Source: Metopolophium dirhodum
Lineage: Eukaryota; Arthropoda; Insecta; Hemiptera; Aphididae
Assembly: GCF_019925205.1 (NCBI RefSeq)
Contig: NC_083566.1
Coordinates: 32,612,001-32,676,000, forward strand
DNA length: 64,000 nt
Reading direction: 5' to 3'
Below are positions 1-14,000 of the stretch, piece after piece; the first letter of the stretch is position 1; each line of letters opens with the position of its first letter. Both the position numbers and the translations under genes were made by a program. The notes beneath the pieces are model-generated. The model was given only the letters and a program-made list of their open reading frames with translations, did no database searches and was not told the DNA's origin.

Positions 1-2353
1 TTTTAAAAGCAATACTTGTATTACGTTTTAACTTATAGAGGTAATTTTGTTTGTTTTTATTTGTCATCATATATCGTTCTATACCTAGATAATTCATTTT
101 CGTCTATCACAAGATCAACATGACAAATTTACTAAAATATACATAAATAACGTATGACAATATTTGTATATAGGCTATATATTATGATATTTAAAATATA
201 CTATCGTAATTTATTTGTCCGGTATAATTCAAAACGATATATGTTAATTTAAAAACGATGTATGCCTAACATATAATTTCAATACGTTTATCTAAATCCA
301 AAACTGAACATATAAAAGCTAATTACAAACAAAATCAAAATTATAGCACATTTTAGTTTGAGAAATTCGATGATCCGGAGGATATTTTCATCCTACAAAA
401 GGCAAATTCGTTGTGAGACATCTAAAATGAGAAACAATATAATGAATCGTCACGTGGCATACCTATTGGCTTTAAGAATACAATACTAATTTATAGATAT
501 ATAATTAGATGGTAAAATTGTTTCCAGTAATTGTATTACTATATATTGAACAACACATAAATGAATTACGTAAACAGTAACATTTGCACGTACGTCGTAC
601 AACCCCCGGCTGTAGGTTACAGAGAAAATTATAAACACAATTTAACATTGATGTTTGATTGAAATCTACCTACAAGCTACGACTGTGTCGTGTTCTGTAT
701 GCAAGAGAGCCAATGCCAACATTATCCCTTCAATAACGATTTTATCTACATTATAACAATATCGTCGAAATCTACATACAACCCAAATGAGAGTATTCAT
801 TAAATATCCCCTCACTCCTGTACCGCTTTTAATCCAGTTTGTTATTGTACCTAGCAGACGTGCGGATACAGTATTTATTTTGGACCCGCTGAATATGCAA
901 ATGATACATCCGAAAATGGACATTAATATGGTACACGCAAAATGTAACTGGTGTATTGGCGAAAGGTAGCAATACAGGATACTATAACGCCATCATCATT
1001 TCTCTCTCACCCCGTTGAATAATGTTAATTTTCACCACCGTACAACCGCCTATATTGATTCTCAGAAGCTTCCTTCATCGTGAGAGCCAAATAAACCCAT
1101 CATCGTGCCGACGGATACGAGAGTACAAAAATTACACTCACATATTATATATTTATATATTTTCTTTTGTTTAAATTAGTTTTATTACACAATCTGTAAA
1201 TATATTATTTTTACAATAAGCGTAAGTGTTGTAATAGATTAATAAAAAGTTACTGAAGACTTGAGCGAAGAATCCATCCAGTGATGGGACTTCTTGGAGT
1301 TGTGATATTTATATATAACAGTAATATTTTTAGTTACGGAAATGCAAAAATTAACTTTAAATACTATTTATTGATAGTTAATGTAAGTAGTTTGATTTTT
1401 ACAAAAACCCTCCAACATTTAAAAACATTTGTATTTTTGTATGGTTAATACTAAAGCTGTTACAGCGCCCCTTATCTTGTGGTTTTATACCAACAAGTGG
1501 AAGATTAGCTTACGTAATTTCCTATGCCCGATTACTGTTTTGAATGTATATATAAATGTATAAACTAATTCTTTTTTTAAATGAAAAATATTTTTTTTTA
1601 ATTAAAATTACATTTTCAAAAACTATATTTAGAAAACCAGAAAATATTTTTAAATTGTACATGCGTTTATTAAGTGTTAAAATATAAGATATTTTTCCCA
1701 ATAAGTGACATTATAACGTTCAAAAAAGGTTAATGAAAACAAATCGTTTGCAAAATTACCAGACAACAAAACCAGACCACAAGAAATACTTAAAAACATC
1801 TTTCTATTTTAAAAGTTTCCACTAATAAATTAGTAGGATAGAGCTAATTTTGACATAAAAGAGACATTTTACATTTTTGAGAATTTTAAGTGATTATAGC
1901 TCTCTCACACTAACATTCATTAATGTTTATCGCATAGACATATTTTGACATATATTCCAAATGTGTTTCTCCGATAGCCTTAAAGTATAACTAAAGATCA
2001 TCTACGAGGCACATCACAACCGTAATCATAACAGTCGAAGCATTAAATTACAAATAAACATACAATTTCTTTGACAAAAACTAAACAACAAGAAACAAGC
2101 TAAAGCATCGTATTATTATTGAAGTAACAATTGGATATTGATCAATACATGAAAATATATAAAAAAAATAAATAAAACAAAAGTAAATAAGATGTACTTA
2201 TTGTACTTACATCTTTTATACAATAAATTGATCTATATTTATACAATAAATATTAAAATAATATTAAAAGATATTATATTTAAGTTATAATAATGTTCCA
2301 TACATTATTTATTTATACTTACTAAAAATATAAATAATGACTTCATTTTTTTA
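1..2353. other. AT-rich stretch without a recognised gene
   Basis: Small overlapping open frames on both strands at 666-969 have no family resemblance or splice context. The rest is AT-rich with short homopolymer runs. Nothing further is seen. Confidence 0.6.
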
Positions 2354-3551
2354 TATATACAACGTGATTCATTAAGCGTAAAACAGTCATTATCTCAAAA
2401 AGTATTTATGTGTATGAAAATATTTTTTTACATAGTTTCAAGTTGTTAAAAAAACAACGTTTTAGATTCTGAGCGAAGCGATGAATGTATTAATTTTACA
2501 AACATGTGTGTTTTTTTTTATTTTTTTTTTTTGTGTCTGTCATCACCTTTTAGGACAGTAAAAGTACTTGGATTTTCTTCAACAGTAACTTTTCTGATAT
2601 GAAAGTGAATCTAGTTGGTACTATGGGGGGTCAAAAGTAAAAATTTCCCAGTAGTTTTCAAAAGCGACGTGAAAAACAAAAGAAAAATTAAGGAAAAACA
2701 GGAGTTTTTACGCAAAATCTGTTTTCGAGAAAATCGATTTTGGTTTTTGGTATAACTCTAAAACAAATAACCGTAGGGACATGAAATGTTGACTGAATGT
2801 TTATAATTGCATTTCCTATACACCATAACATTTTCCAAATATTTTGACTTATTTTGAGCTGTTTACGGACATTGTCAATTTCCATTTTTTCTTAAATCTT
2901 AATATAAGGCACCTGATATATCGTTCTAATAGCAGTTGAAAAATATTAAAAAAAAATAGGCACAATTTTTTTTTAACTTTAAATAAGTTCAAATTTTGAC
3001 AACATTTATCAAATTTATAATTTATAATTTATTAATTATTTTGTAGTTAAAAATGTATAAAATGTTTAACTTTTATGGCTGAGGATTGAAAATTTAAAAC
3101 AAGGCTCCACGTAAATAGGTTATAATATATAAATTACTTTATTCACAATAACATCATCAAATATACTTGGTAATATCATAAGCTGACTGACCGTTTTCGC
3201 TCAGAATCGTTTTTCTTATACAATGATATTATATCATTGAATTCAAATTTAACACCATCCATTACAGTGACCCACTTGTAACCTACTGTACAGCAGAGCG
3301 ACATCCACTTACCCACCTTTTTATGAATCAAAATACTTAGAAAAATATTCTGCTTTGGAATATGAAATTAAAACTCTATACTGTCGTTCAAAAAAGTTAA
3401 AAAATTAAAAAATTAAAAGGATAAAAATATAATTTTTTAATAAAAACGTAATTTTTTTAACAACTTGAAACTATGTAAAAAACATTTTTAAATACATTAA
3501 TACTTTTTGAGATAATGAGTGTTTTACGCTTAATGAATCACCTTGTATATA
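2354..3551. mobile_element. Inverted-repeat transposon (MITE-like, about 1.2 kb)
   Basis: Terminal inverted repeats of about 100 bases lie at 2354-2457 and 3448-3551. The outer ends read TATATACAA(C/G)GTGATTC, and the arms continue through TCATTAAGCGTAAAACA and CATAGTTTCAAGTTGTT. The TATA-type ends hint at a TA target, as in Tc1/mariner-like elements, but this is not certain. Inside, between about 2461 and 3324 on the minus strand, lies a member of the tandem-monomer repeat family also found at 45.2 and 50.8 kb. No transposase frame is present. Confidence 0.85.
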
Positions 3552-4941
3552 ATTTTAATAAAAAACGTTAAACTTAAAGTTATAATTATATATTTATATT
3601 GCATTAAAATTAAAACCTTTGTTTTATAATATATGAATAATGAATAAAGATTATTGATTTAAAAAAACATGTTAAGAGAATTACATGATACAGGCCACTA
3701 AAAATAATATCTTTACCTAACTATAAAATTGTACGTAGTTTATTGTCATGTTAGTACATGTTAGTTACAATTTTTTTTAACTGTGACGTGTTAATTTATC
3801 AATAATAAGTTATTTTTATTTTACACAAGTAAAATGTAAAGTGTATTCAACCCTAATATAGTGTCATCGTCAATTATATTAACCTCGAAATACAACTAAC
3901 CATCTAGGTACTATTTTTCAACAAAATTTATAAACTATTAAGAAGTAATAAAATATTCTTAAAGTTTTTATGAAATATCTAATAAATTATAAATATATTG
4001 TACAGTTATGTTGAAACAACTTATGTATTATCATTGTTAGTTATAATTAATCAATCTTTTCCTAATTAAAATAATGTTGCTATAATATTATTATTAATTC
4101 ATAGTTTTTATTGCCGACACTGATGTAGCAGATTTGCCTACACAATGCGCCGTCTTGTAATTTAAACAAACCTAAATAAATTATGAAACATAAGTCCGCC
4201 TTTCTCCTGCTAATAATAAATTCTTACGTAGAAAAGAATGATTTAAATTTATATTTTTTTATATTCATGAGAATTTTCTTCATTATTAATATCCAGACGC
4301 TTTATGATAATATTAACATTATTTGTGTAACATTTTAACTTTGTATTCATAATTTAATTCAAACAAACGATATTAGTATTTTTATAAAGTAAAATTATTT
4401 TCTGTGCAGTCTTCTGTTATGTATCCTTCACCATACATACAACATTTTGATGTTTTTCATATTATGTCCATACATTTGACAGTGCTTGCACAATGGTAGT
4501 CGTTTATTACAGGAAATTCAATTTTTAATACCTGGTGGCATAATAGCTTATACTCGTATTATTATTATTATTAGGTATTATACTTTAATATAATTCAGTT
4601 CGCTAAAGTACCATCGTTTTATATATGGCTATTCGTTGTTTTCAGTTTGGGGGAGGTGGTTAATTTTTATTTATTTGTTTATTAGTCATATTGTTAGGCA
4701 CACTGTGTCCTTTATTTTATAATTTTGGTTTAATTTTGCGTTTATCCATATCATAAAAAATTGAACCGACTTATTTATATATAATCGACTAAATTCACTT
4801 TATTATATAATATATATGATATTCGATTTGTTCCATTTCTAGTATTTTTATTAAATTTTGGACTTGAGATTCATTTGTTTTTTTAATAAATTGTAGTATC
4901 ATAATTTGACAATTTACAGTATGCATATACAGTATACGCTA

Positions 4942-5020
4942 TACATAAATACATAAATACATACATACATACATACATACATACATACATACATACATAC
5001 ATACATACATACATACACAC
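4942..5020 (+). repeat. (ACAT)n microsatellite
   Basis: About 75 bases of ACAT/CATA tetranucleotide repeat, becoming imperfect at both ends. Confidence 0.95.
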
Positions 5021-5712
5021 ATATACATTATACAGTATGTGCATTGCTTCAAGTTATTTTATTTTATATTTACCATCACAGCTTTTTCCAAAAAAAATTG
5101 AATAAACCTTTTAATTAATCTACGTTCTGAATAGGTATATTTTAAGTTTAATATTGCTTCAAATTTTTCTATCTTTAAACCAAATTTGAATAAGCGTAAT
5201 AGTGGAAATAATAAAACCTCAGATAAAAAAAAATGATTTTTACATGAAAAAACATTTATCATAACCATTTTATGTTTAGGTACTACTAAATATTTTTCAA
5301 TTTCTAGTAGTATGCAGATATAGTAGATTGTTATAATTTTATTAAACTAAAACTAAAACGAAAAATACACAAAGGAAATCATTTCATCGCGGAGTTGAAA
5401 GTTTTTGTTAACAATAAAAACATTTTGTTACGTAAAAATAAAAAAGCAAACTTTTGTTTATTTTATTTTGTACCTATATTTAGTACATTATTAAAATCAG
5501 TTTCTTTTCATTTTTTGATAAAAATATGTTATCCAAATATAATATACCCATGTTTATATAATATAGTACACCCCAAAATTATAAGCTATTCAAATGCAAA
5601 TTGCAATAAGAGTGAGTAACGAAAACTCTTACTTATGTACATAGATTATTACTTAAGTTGAATTTAGAAAATTAATTGAATAAAATAAATTACACTTTTA
5701 AATCCACCCTAC

Positions 5713-5907
5713 GTGTCAAATCATACACTTCAAACCGACTTAAAACTTAAAACAATAAATTATGAAGCAAAAATCTTTTATAAAAGATTTCATTACCATT
5801 TAAATAATCATGCAAATCAACTAATAAAAAACTTGGCCATTCCCACAATACCTGGAAATCCTCCGAGATGTTTGAAGCGTAAGTGGTGTCATGAACTCTT
5901 GAACTAA
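5713..5907 (+). pseudogene. LINE ORF2 C-terminal remnant
   Basis: A 64-codon open stretch reads like the last part of a Jockey-type ORF2, with NYEAKIFYKRFHYHLNNHAN and then NPPRCLKRKWCHELLN before the stop. The same closing pattern (RLKRKWCKDLL) occurs at 63208-63240 in a second LINE tail, so two copies of the same C-terminus support each other. No reverse transcriptase core lies upstream, so it is strongly 5'-truncated and not a functional gene. Confidence 0.75.
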
Positions 5908-6489
5908 ATTAATTATCAAGCTAATAGAAAGTGTTATCAATGGGTGGCTTCTTTCAACAAAACCTCATGACCTGTTAACTTGTATCACATATTCTGATTG
6001 TGTTTAGTATTATTAATACAAATTGATTGTTTATTACTTGTAAAAAAAAAATTTTAATAAAAAAACATTTTTAAATATCGGTAAATTTATATACATAACG
6101 TTATCTTTTAAAACTTAAGTTAATTTAGCTAACATTATAAAACCAAAAATAAAAAATTTAATTACTTACAACTTCAATAAATGTGGGCTAGTTACTGTGC
6201 AGTAGGTCGAAGTGGGATACTATAATGTATGTGTAAAATTTTTATTTTATAATAAACCATCGCAGAAGGAAAAACGATATTTTAATTTTTATCTGTTATG
6301 AGTAACTAAATATTAAATTTTCAAACTTTTTGACAAAAACAATAATTTTATCGACATTTGGAAAAAAAACAAAAAAAAAATTATTTATAAAATACTGAGA
6401 ACTTTCTATTTTGACCTCTCAAGAGTTAGGTTAGTTAGTTTCCAACTACATCCAACTTTCTATAAGAAACCACCCTTAAAGTCGAAAAT

Positions 6490-6605
6490 CTAAGCATTTT
6501 TTTTTCTTCTACTTTTCATGTATATGGATTACAGACACAAAAATAAACACCCACATCATAGTAAAATCAATTCATTTATCACTCAGCTCAGAGTCTAAAT
6601 ACTCC
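6490..6605 (+). repeat. Solo end of the tandem-monomer repeat family
   Basis: Contains the terminal block CAGACACAAAAATAAACACC and then ..TAAAATCAATTCATTTATC before CAGAGTCTAAAT, matching the right end of the copy at 45163-46632. Only the end is present. Confidence 0.6.
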
Positions 6606-6729
6606 AAATTCCATAACTTCATAAATAGTTACCTAACCTAAAGATCAGTCGGGCTTCGGCAGCCAAAGCGATAACATGTGCGCAGTTCCGTAATGTGTTA
6701 CGTATCTTATCAGTTTACTTTAAATTGCC

Positions 6730-7933
6730 ATGGCTAATGTGGTTTCTCCTATCGTTATAATTAACAAAAACACCGTTCGCAAATCGAAAATGAATGCCAC
6801 TCCAACAAAAAGAGCCCTCTCATCGTCATCACCAAACTCTCCGGTCCACGAAGGCAAAAAGAGCAAAATTTTTGTTTCCCCAAACCGTTTTGAAGTCTTA
6901 AGAACGGAAGACGAAGAACTAGATTTCGCCGACCCCCCCGTCTCACCATCTAGCGTAACGTTGCCTAACCTAACCTAACCTCAAACTTCCTAACATCGTC
7001 CTTCAAAATGTAAGTGACTTTACTACTCTCAATAAGGATCTTATCCGTTTGGTGGGCCCAGGGAGCTTCACCTGCAAAGCTAAAAAATCCAGTTTAATTT
7101 GACGGACAAATACACGAGCACAGTATGTAGCCATTAAGTCTTATCTGATCGATGCCGACTATGATTTTCACTGTTATCAACCACGTGCTCTCCAACCGTT
7201 CCGCGTTGTATTACGTCACCTCCACCACTCTATCAACACCGAGGACATCATTAATAGCCTAAGAGACCTTGGATACAATGTTATCAGCATTTCAAATATA
7301 CTCAACCGTACAAACAAGTCGCCACTTCCGTTATTCAATATTTCCCTAGCCTGCAACAGCAATAACAACGACATTTTCAAAATAACCAAATTGTTTAACT
7401 CAATTGTGAAATTCGAGCATCCAATAAGGCCACTTGGTCCTCCTCAATGTCACTCTTGTCAAATGTATGAACATACACGCAATTATTGCCACCAACCTCC
7501 GCGTTGCGTGAAATGTGGGTTAAGCCGCCTCACCGTAGATTGCACTAAAACACGGGAAGAACCCGTTAAATGCGCCAATTGTGACGGTAACCACACTGCT
7601 AACTACAAAGGTTATCAAATTTTTAAAAATTTACTAAAGCGCACCATTTACAAGGTCGCTTACAAAGATGACAAAGTTGAATAACCGAAAAAACACCCCA
7701 TCCCACCATCTGCTGTACCTGTTGCACCACAAATCTTCAACGTCCCCAGTTACAACTCAAATCAAAAACCGACATCTTATGCCAAAGCCACAGCCAACCC
7801 TTCATCAGTCAATCAACCTCTCCACATCATCAACAAATTTATAGAAGATTTAAAATGTATTTTAAACCCTCTTTTATTGGCTCTTACTTCCCTAATTAAC
7901 AAAATTTCACTTCCCATTTTGTCCACTCCATGA
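6730..7933 (+). pseudogene. Degenerate LINE (Jockey-like) ORF1 with zinc knuckles
   Basis: This is a decayed gag-like ORF1 of a non-LTR retrotransposon, the protein that coats the element's RNA. The N-terminal part (6730-6978) encodes a Ser/Pro/Lys-rich stretch. After a frameshift, frame 2 from about 7100 reads through a region resembling the PRE_C2HC domain (DADYDFHCYQPRALQPFRVV). Three zinc knuckles follow: one intact CX2CX4HX4C (7448-7489), a second with Arg in place of His, and a third with Tyr in place of the last Cys. The C-terminal part after the stop at about 7682 still reads as coding-like sequence to a stop near 7933. No endonuclease or reverse transcriptase ORF follows; an A-rich run at 8060-8080 may be the tail. 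It looks like an internally deleted, inactive copy. The family call rests on motif recall. Confidence 0.8.
6964..6982 (+). repeat. Interstitial telomere-like (CCTAA)n
   Basis: CCTAACCTAACCTAACCT is three and a half units of the insect telomere sequence, inside the decayed LINE ORF1. A shorter run (CCTAACCTAACCT) occurs at about 14521-14533. Confidence 0.8.
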
Positions 7934-8080
7934 CATCCTTTCACCCCAAGTTAGAGGGTATCCACACTGGTGGGCCTCCCTCCTCACGTTATTCATATTT
8001 TATTTATCATAGCCCATACTCTTATTGTGCCTTATTGTGTACAGATTGTGTATTTTATTAATAATAATAAAAAAAAAAAA

Positions 8081-11000
8081 CCTAAAGATGCCTATTCCTT
8101 AGTTACGATTTCTTTCTCTGTTTATAGCGTGCAAAGTACTTATAATTTACCAAATAACTGTTAAAATAATAACTATTACGGAAGTTGAAAAGAATATACT
8201 TTATTCACTGTAATGTAATACTTAATCAATTATTTCCAAAATTAATATACCTAAGACGTCAAAAAATCTCAAAAATATATGAAATACTATGCGATTGAAC
8301 GTTTAAGAAACCCAAATAATGTTGATATTGACAAATCCCAATAAACATGAGTAGATATAAATTATTGGATTGTAGTAAAAAAGTTATCTGTTATAAGGAG
8401 ATATGTTTTTTTTTTTTATCTGAAATCGATTGTTATGTATATATTACGCGTAAAAATAAATACACTAACAGCACGTTATTTAACTTAGTTTAAATTTACA
8501 CCAGTATGATTGGTGACGACTCTTTCTAATTATAATAAATAAATATAACAAAATTACATTATGAACATGCTGCAGTTTGTATGAACCAATATTTTTTTTC
8601 CATCAAATTTAACATAAATAAAGTAAATTTATTGTTGTAGATAGACTACTGGACTTATATAATAATAAAAACTCAATATTGTCTTATCCCGTAAATGTAA
8701 AATAAGTAAATCAATATTTTTTACGAAATAATATTTATTTGAAAACTTACTCTATTAGTTTAGAATAATTGAATATGATAACTAAAAAGTATTCTTGTAT
8801 ATCTTGTAAACAACGACTTACCTAAAACATACAAAATAATCATGTAAGTCAAAACTAAAAATCATAATTACAGTCAATCGTAAATTATTTTTTATTTAAA
8901 GCCAAAGGGATGTACATTATAAAATATAGTGTTTCTATTATGCAGATAAGACAATGTACTATATTTATATATATATATATTGTATAATACATGTGTAAAT
9001 TACCTATGCATGAACGTAATCTATAAAAAAAACTTTTTTGAAGCTTTTGTCGCACGACTCAAGACAAATTATTAGTTTCATATTAATATATAATATAACC
9101 ACTAAAATAAAAGTCGGAGAGAATACAGAAACCAGAGTTTGTCTTTGGTTCTCTTGTCTCGCTTCGTTACTTTAACACTAGCTGGAGGCATTGTGATAAC
9201 AAACGTAAATTCAATGATAATCGAATCCAAAAAAAAAAAAATATTCTGAACAGTGCTTAGCAGAAAAAAAAATATAAAGAAAAACCATCATTATAAAACC
9301 AATCCGACATTTTTCGCTTCACTCAGGATCTAAAATCATACTTTTTTATATCTCGTGGTTTTACGGTACAAAAACTACAAATGTACATAAAAATGTTCTC
9401 GAAATGTTACAAAAACTTGGATTTTGTGAAATTGACGTCTGGGTGGGTTACAGAGCCAACTATTACGGATGAAAATGTTATTCTTATAGAATTATTATAA
9501 TACCTTACGCTACTCCTATGAATGGAAAGTAGTCTTAGAAGCTATAGGTTTATTATTCATAAGGACTGTTTTCCACTCAATGGTCAATTTTTATTTTTAT
9601 AGTAATTTTTGTACGATAATATTATCGTGTATAACTTGTGTCAAATTTGAATGAATATTCATAAGATGTGAATCTGTCAAATATATTGATTAGTGATCAA
9701 CACACTGATCGTGTTCACTTTTACATCAAATCGTAGATTCTAAAGTTATTCAATTATTTAAAACCTTTTAGAAAAAAATCAATAACTGATTATACTGCTG
9801 CATATATACATAGGTTTATTTTATACATATTGTTTTAATAACATATTGTACTATTCAAATGACAAAAACCATTTGGCGTAAAAATTATTAAATAAATAAC
9901 TTATTTTTATGGATATTATAATTTCGTTACTATTTGCTATAATACTATAATCTATCAAGGAATATTCTTAGTAAAACAATGTGTCAGACTCTTAAAACTG
10001 CAGTTTAAAATTCACCAAAATTCAAATAGGATTAGGATTTAAGCATATTAGGTAAACATTACTTTCTTTAACAGTTTAAAAACCAATAGACCAAAATTAG
10101 CAGGTACAACTCGACAAGAACAAATATCTTGTTTGAACAAAAGAAACTGTTAGAACTAAACACTTTCATATTAAATATATTTTGAAAACATTAAGCCATT
10201 ATTAATTGTATATTTATTGGAAATTGAATAGTTTTGAGAACGTTTCACGTGAAATTGGCAGTATATTATTTCGTTATAGTTATTTATATACATATATTAT
10301 ATACACTATATTAATTTTAAGAAATAAAATCGATACTAATCATTATTTTATAAATATGGTGATAAAGTATTGAACAATTTTTAAAACGTATTACATTATA
10401 TCAGGGTTATCTTCAATAAATATTAAGCTTCATAAAAAAAATCAAGTATAAAAAATGCTGAAATTTAAAGAGAATATTATACAATATCAATCTTTTGAGA
10501 TACACACCGCTTTAGCTGTCACGGTTAATGAAAATAACCTTTAAAAAAAACCATTTAATCACTCAAGGTACATTATGAAATGGTTTTGATCAACAATTCT
10601 TACAGACCTCGTGTGATATAATCACCTTGAAATAAGTCAAAATAAATGGACTGTTTTTCTCATTTTTAAATGAATATATTATTTTTCCTGTGTGAATGTT
10701 GTACGTACATTTTTAATTGTATTATTTTTTAATTTACCAATTCATTTTTATCCTTTCATTTTTTATCTCTATCTATTTTAAAATTAAACTTATTTCAGAC
10801 CAATAATTAGTAAAAACATATAAAAACAAAAACATTTTTCATATAATTTAACGACTAAAATCTGAACAATGTAACATTAACACATATTATTTATAACTGA
10901 TCATGCATTTTAAGAAATCTTTTGGTTACGTAACTGGATACCAAAAATAAATATACTGTATTATAATTTCAAAAAAAAAAATAAATTATTAATATTACTT

Positions 11001-14000
11001 AACTTATATATATTAAATTTCAAAAGGAAAAGTAAAGCTGTTCTAATTTAGTAATATTCGTTTTTTAATGCATTCAAATCTAAAATAATTATGCAGTACG
11101 CCATTACTACCCAGAACCAAAATAAGCAAAGCAAGACAATTGCCTAGTACCCAGTCAATAATTTTGAAGTAAACTTATTCGTTTTGTTCATTACTATTTA
11201 TTTCGTACTATGATAGGTACGTCACATCAAAACATTGAACGCTGTTCTACGGCCGATGACCGATCACCCTATAACCTCCTCCCTTTCCTACATCTATCAT
11301 CGGTTTCACGAACAATCACATAAAAGAAGTTAGGCGTGGAAAAAATTGCAAACCTTTTTTAAAAGCGTTATGCCTTTGGGGGTGTCGTTTATCACTAGTA
11401 ATAAGGTGTTTTCCCAGAAAACATAATAACGTTAATACGGATAGACTTGGTTAAAAAAACCTAAAACTAAAGCAGAAAGAAAACACTACCACATTTTAGG
11501 ACAGTTTTATTATCGCTTCTGTGGAGGAAAAAGTATAAAGTTTCTAAGGGTGGAAGCTTTATTGTGAGAGCTTAAAACGATACCCATGACATGCAACGAG
11601 ATCTTTGTCTAAGAGTAAGAATCCTAAAATAAATCGGAACGTGAGTAGCATATGTATCATTCAGCATTGCACATAAAAATTTGTTCATGGGCAGGCGAAA
11701 AATGGTAATCATGTTTTGAATGCATTAGTAGAAAAATAAAATAAAAAATATGTTTAAGTCAATTCTATAAAAATAAATAAGAATCATTTTTTACCTAGTA
11801 CCTAGCTGATTAAATACATATCATTCATAATATTTAGTTTAGTTTAAATGATCACATTAAAAAAATATTCACATACTATTTTTTTGAACTAAATAAAGTA
11901 ATATTGTTTAATCGTTTAAATTAATTAAGTAAGATAACTAATTTTGGCGATAAAGAAAATATTTTTAACATTTAATCATGTAGTTTTATTTATAGCTGGA
12001 CAATGGACAAGACTTTTTTTTTACTATAAAGTGTTCTCGACAAGATCATCTAAACTTATTGATAATATTAATTACAGAATATTAACAGAATTAACAATTG
12101 ATAATGCATAATTATTTACAAATTATTTATAAATAATGTATAATTTACATCGATAAATATATAATGGTACAAATAGGACAAGACTAATAACTAGCTATAA
12201 AACATTAATAAATAAAATATATTAAAAATATTTATACAAACAAATTGTATCTTAAATAGTAAACATTTTATATGGCAATATTATGTATTTGTACGCATCC
12301 GGGTTTCACACATGTGACAATACATTAAAAAATATAAAATTATTTTCGAACAAACATTATTTTTAAAATATCGCTGTTATATATATATATATTTAATTTA
12401 TTTTCCATTTCAGTGATTCGATAGACCCGTTCAAATTCAACCAATACCCACCTTACGTTATGTATTATATTCGGCCAAGAAATCCTTAACTCTATTTTAT
12501 TTTCTACCAAATCTAAAAGGGCCCTATTAGATACAGTTTAGCAGCTATAATAGTATAATCCATAAATACATGGCTGCATGCTTTCTTATTTTATGGTATT
12601 CCATTATTTCTTTATATATATATATATTTAAGGAGAAAATGAGAAATAGGCAAACGGAGTCTTTCATGAAGATATTACGGTTGGCCGACTTAGCATTGGA
12701 CGGTATCATTGTCATTTGTGATCATGCCAAAATTGTAACACCGCGCACGTTTAGCGAATAAACACGCCACCCGCTGCTGGAACAGTTCACTTTCAAAAAT
12801 AGTAATTCATAACGTATAATTTCAAATTTTAGAAAAATAACTTAATACAAGTACAAAAATAATAAAATATTCATTCGAAACTTGACAGTGATATTATGAT
12901 AATATTATACACGCAAATTAATAGAAGTCGACAATTTTATTTTAGAAAACAACGTTAGTCATTTTACATCATTAAAATTCTATATTTTACAAAGTATAAT
13001 ATTAAGGCTGAAATAAACTTATTTTAAGTCATATTTTATTTTGTTAAAAATGTTTACCTAAATCATTACAATGCTCCATCGAAATCAAGAAAAGAATATT
13101 ATACTTGAATTAAAAATAACCTTTTATGATGGTTTTGTACACGGGAACATCAATGTATACAATTATTTAAAATTGATCAAATAAAAATACCACAGTACCT
13201 ACACAATTTATTACATATAAAAACCTGCATAAATGTTTGAAAAAAAAAAATCGTATGTGTACTTCTATCAGATAAACGTTTTGGAAAACAACAAAAAGGA
13301 TGAAACGTATTCAACTTTAGTAACGAATCAACTATACGGTTTTTCATGTTTCAACTCAAGAATAAAGAAAAAAGAACACACGGTAGGAATAAAAGATATA
13401 TTTGTCTGTTTCAATTGTTCAAACAAGTACCTTGTACATTTTTATTTTTTTTTTTCATTTTATTCTTCCGTTTTATTCTTTGTTTTACTTTTATTGCCTA
13501 ACCTTAAAGTGGTATAATCTAAAACTAATGCTGGATATATTATAGACTGTATAACTGTTGCACGATATAACAGTTTGAATTGAATTATCAATTGCAATAT
13601 TATTCATCACACATTTCAAACCATATAACTACATAGGACTTAACTGAAATTCAGAAATATATTTACATATAAGTGACATATTATACAGTATACAATAATT
13701 ACATTAATAATTGTATGATTGTTGCTATTGTGGTGGCATTGACTGTGTTGACCTTAGAATTTTATCAAGATTAATAAAACAATAAAAAGTGTAAATAAAA
13801 GATATATTGTATATGTATTTTTTGTATTTTTTGTGAGACTTAGCCCTCCCTCTCCTCATACAAAATTCCTGGGTACGCCACTGATTTTTACTAATCTAAA
13901 AGATTAAAAAAAAAACTAAACAAAAAAAGAGACAGCATTGTAAAACCAATACTTTCATCACACCACTCAGAATCAATAAATTTAAATTAATGAAATGCTA

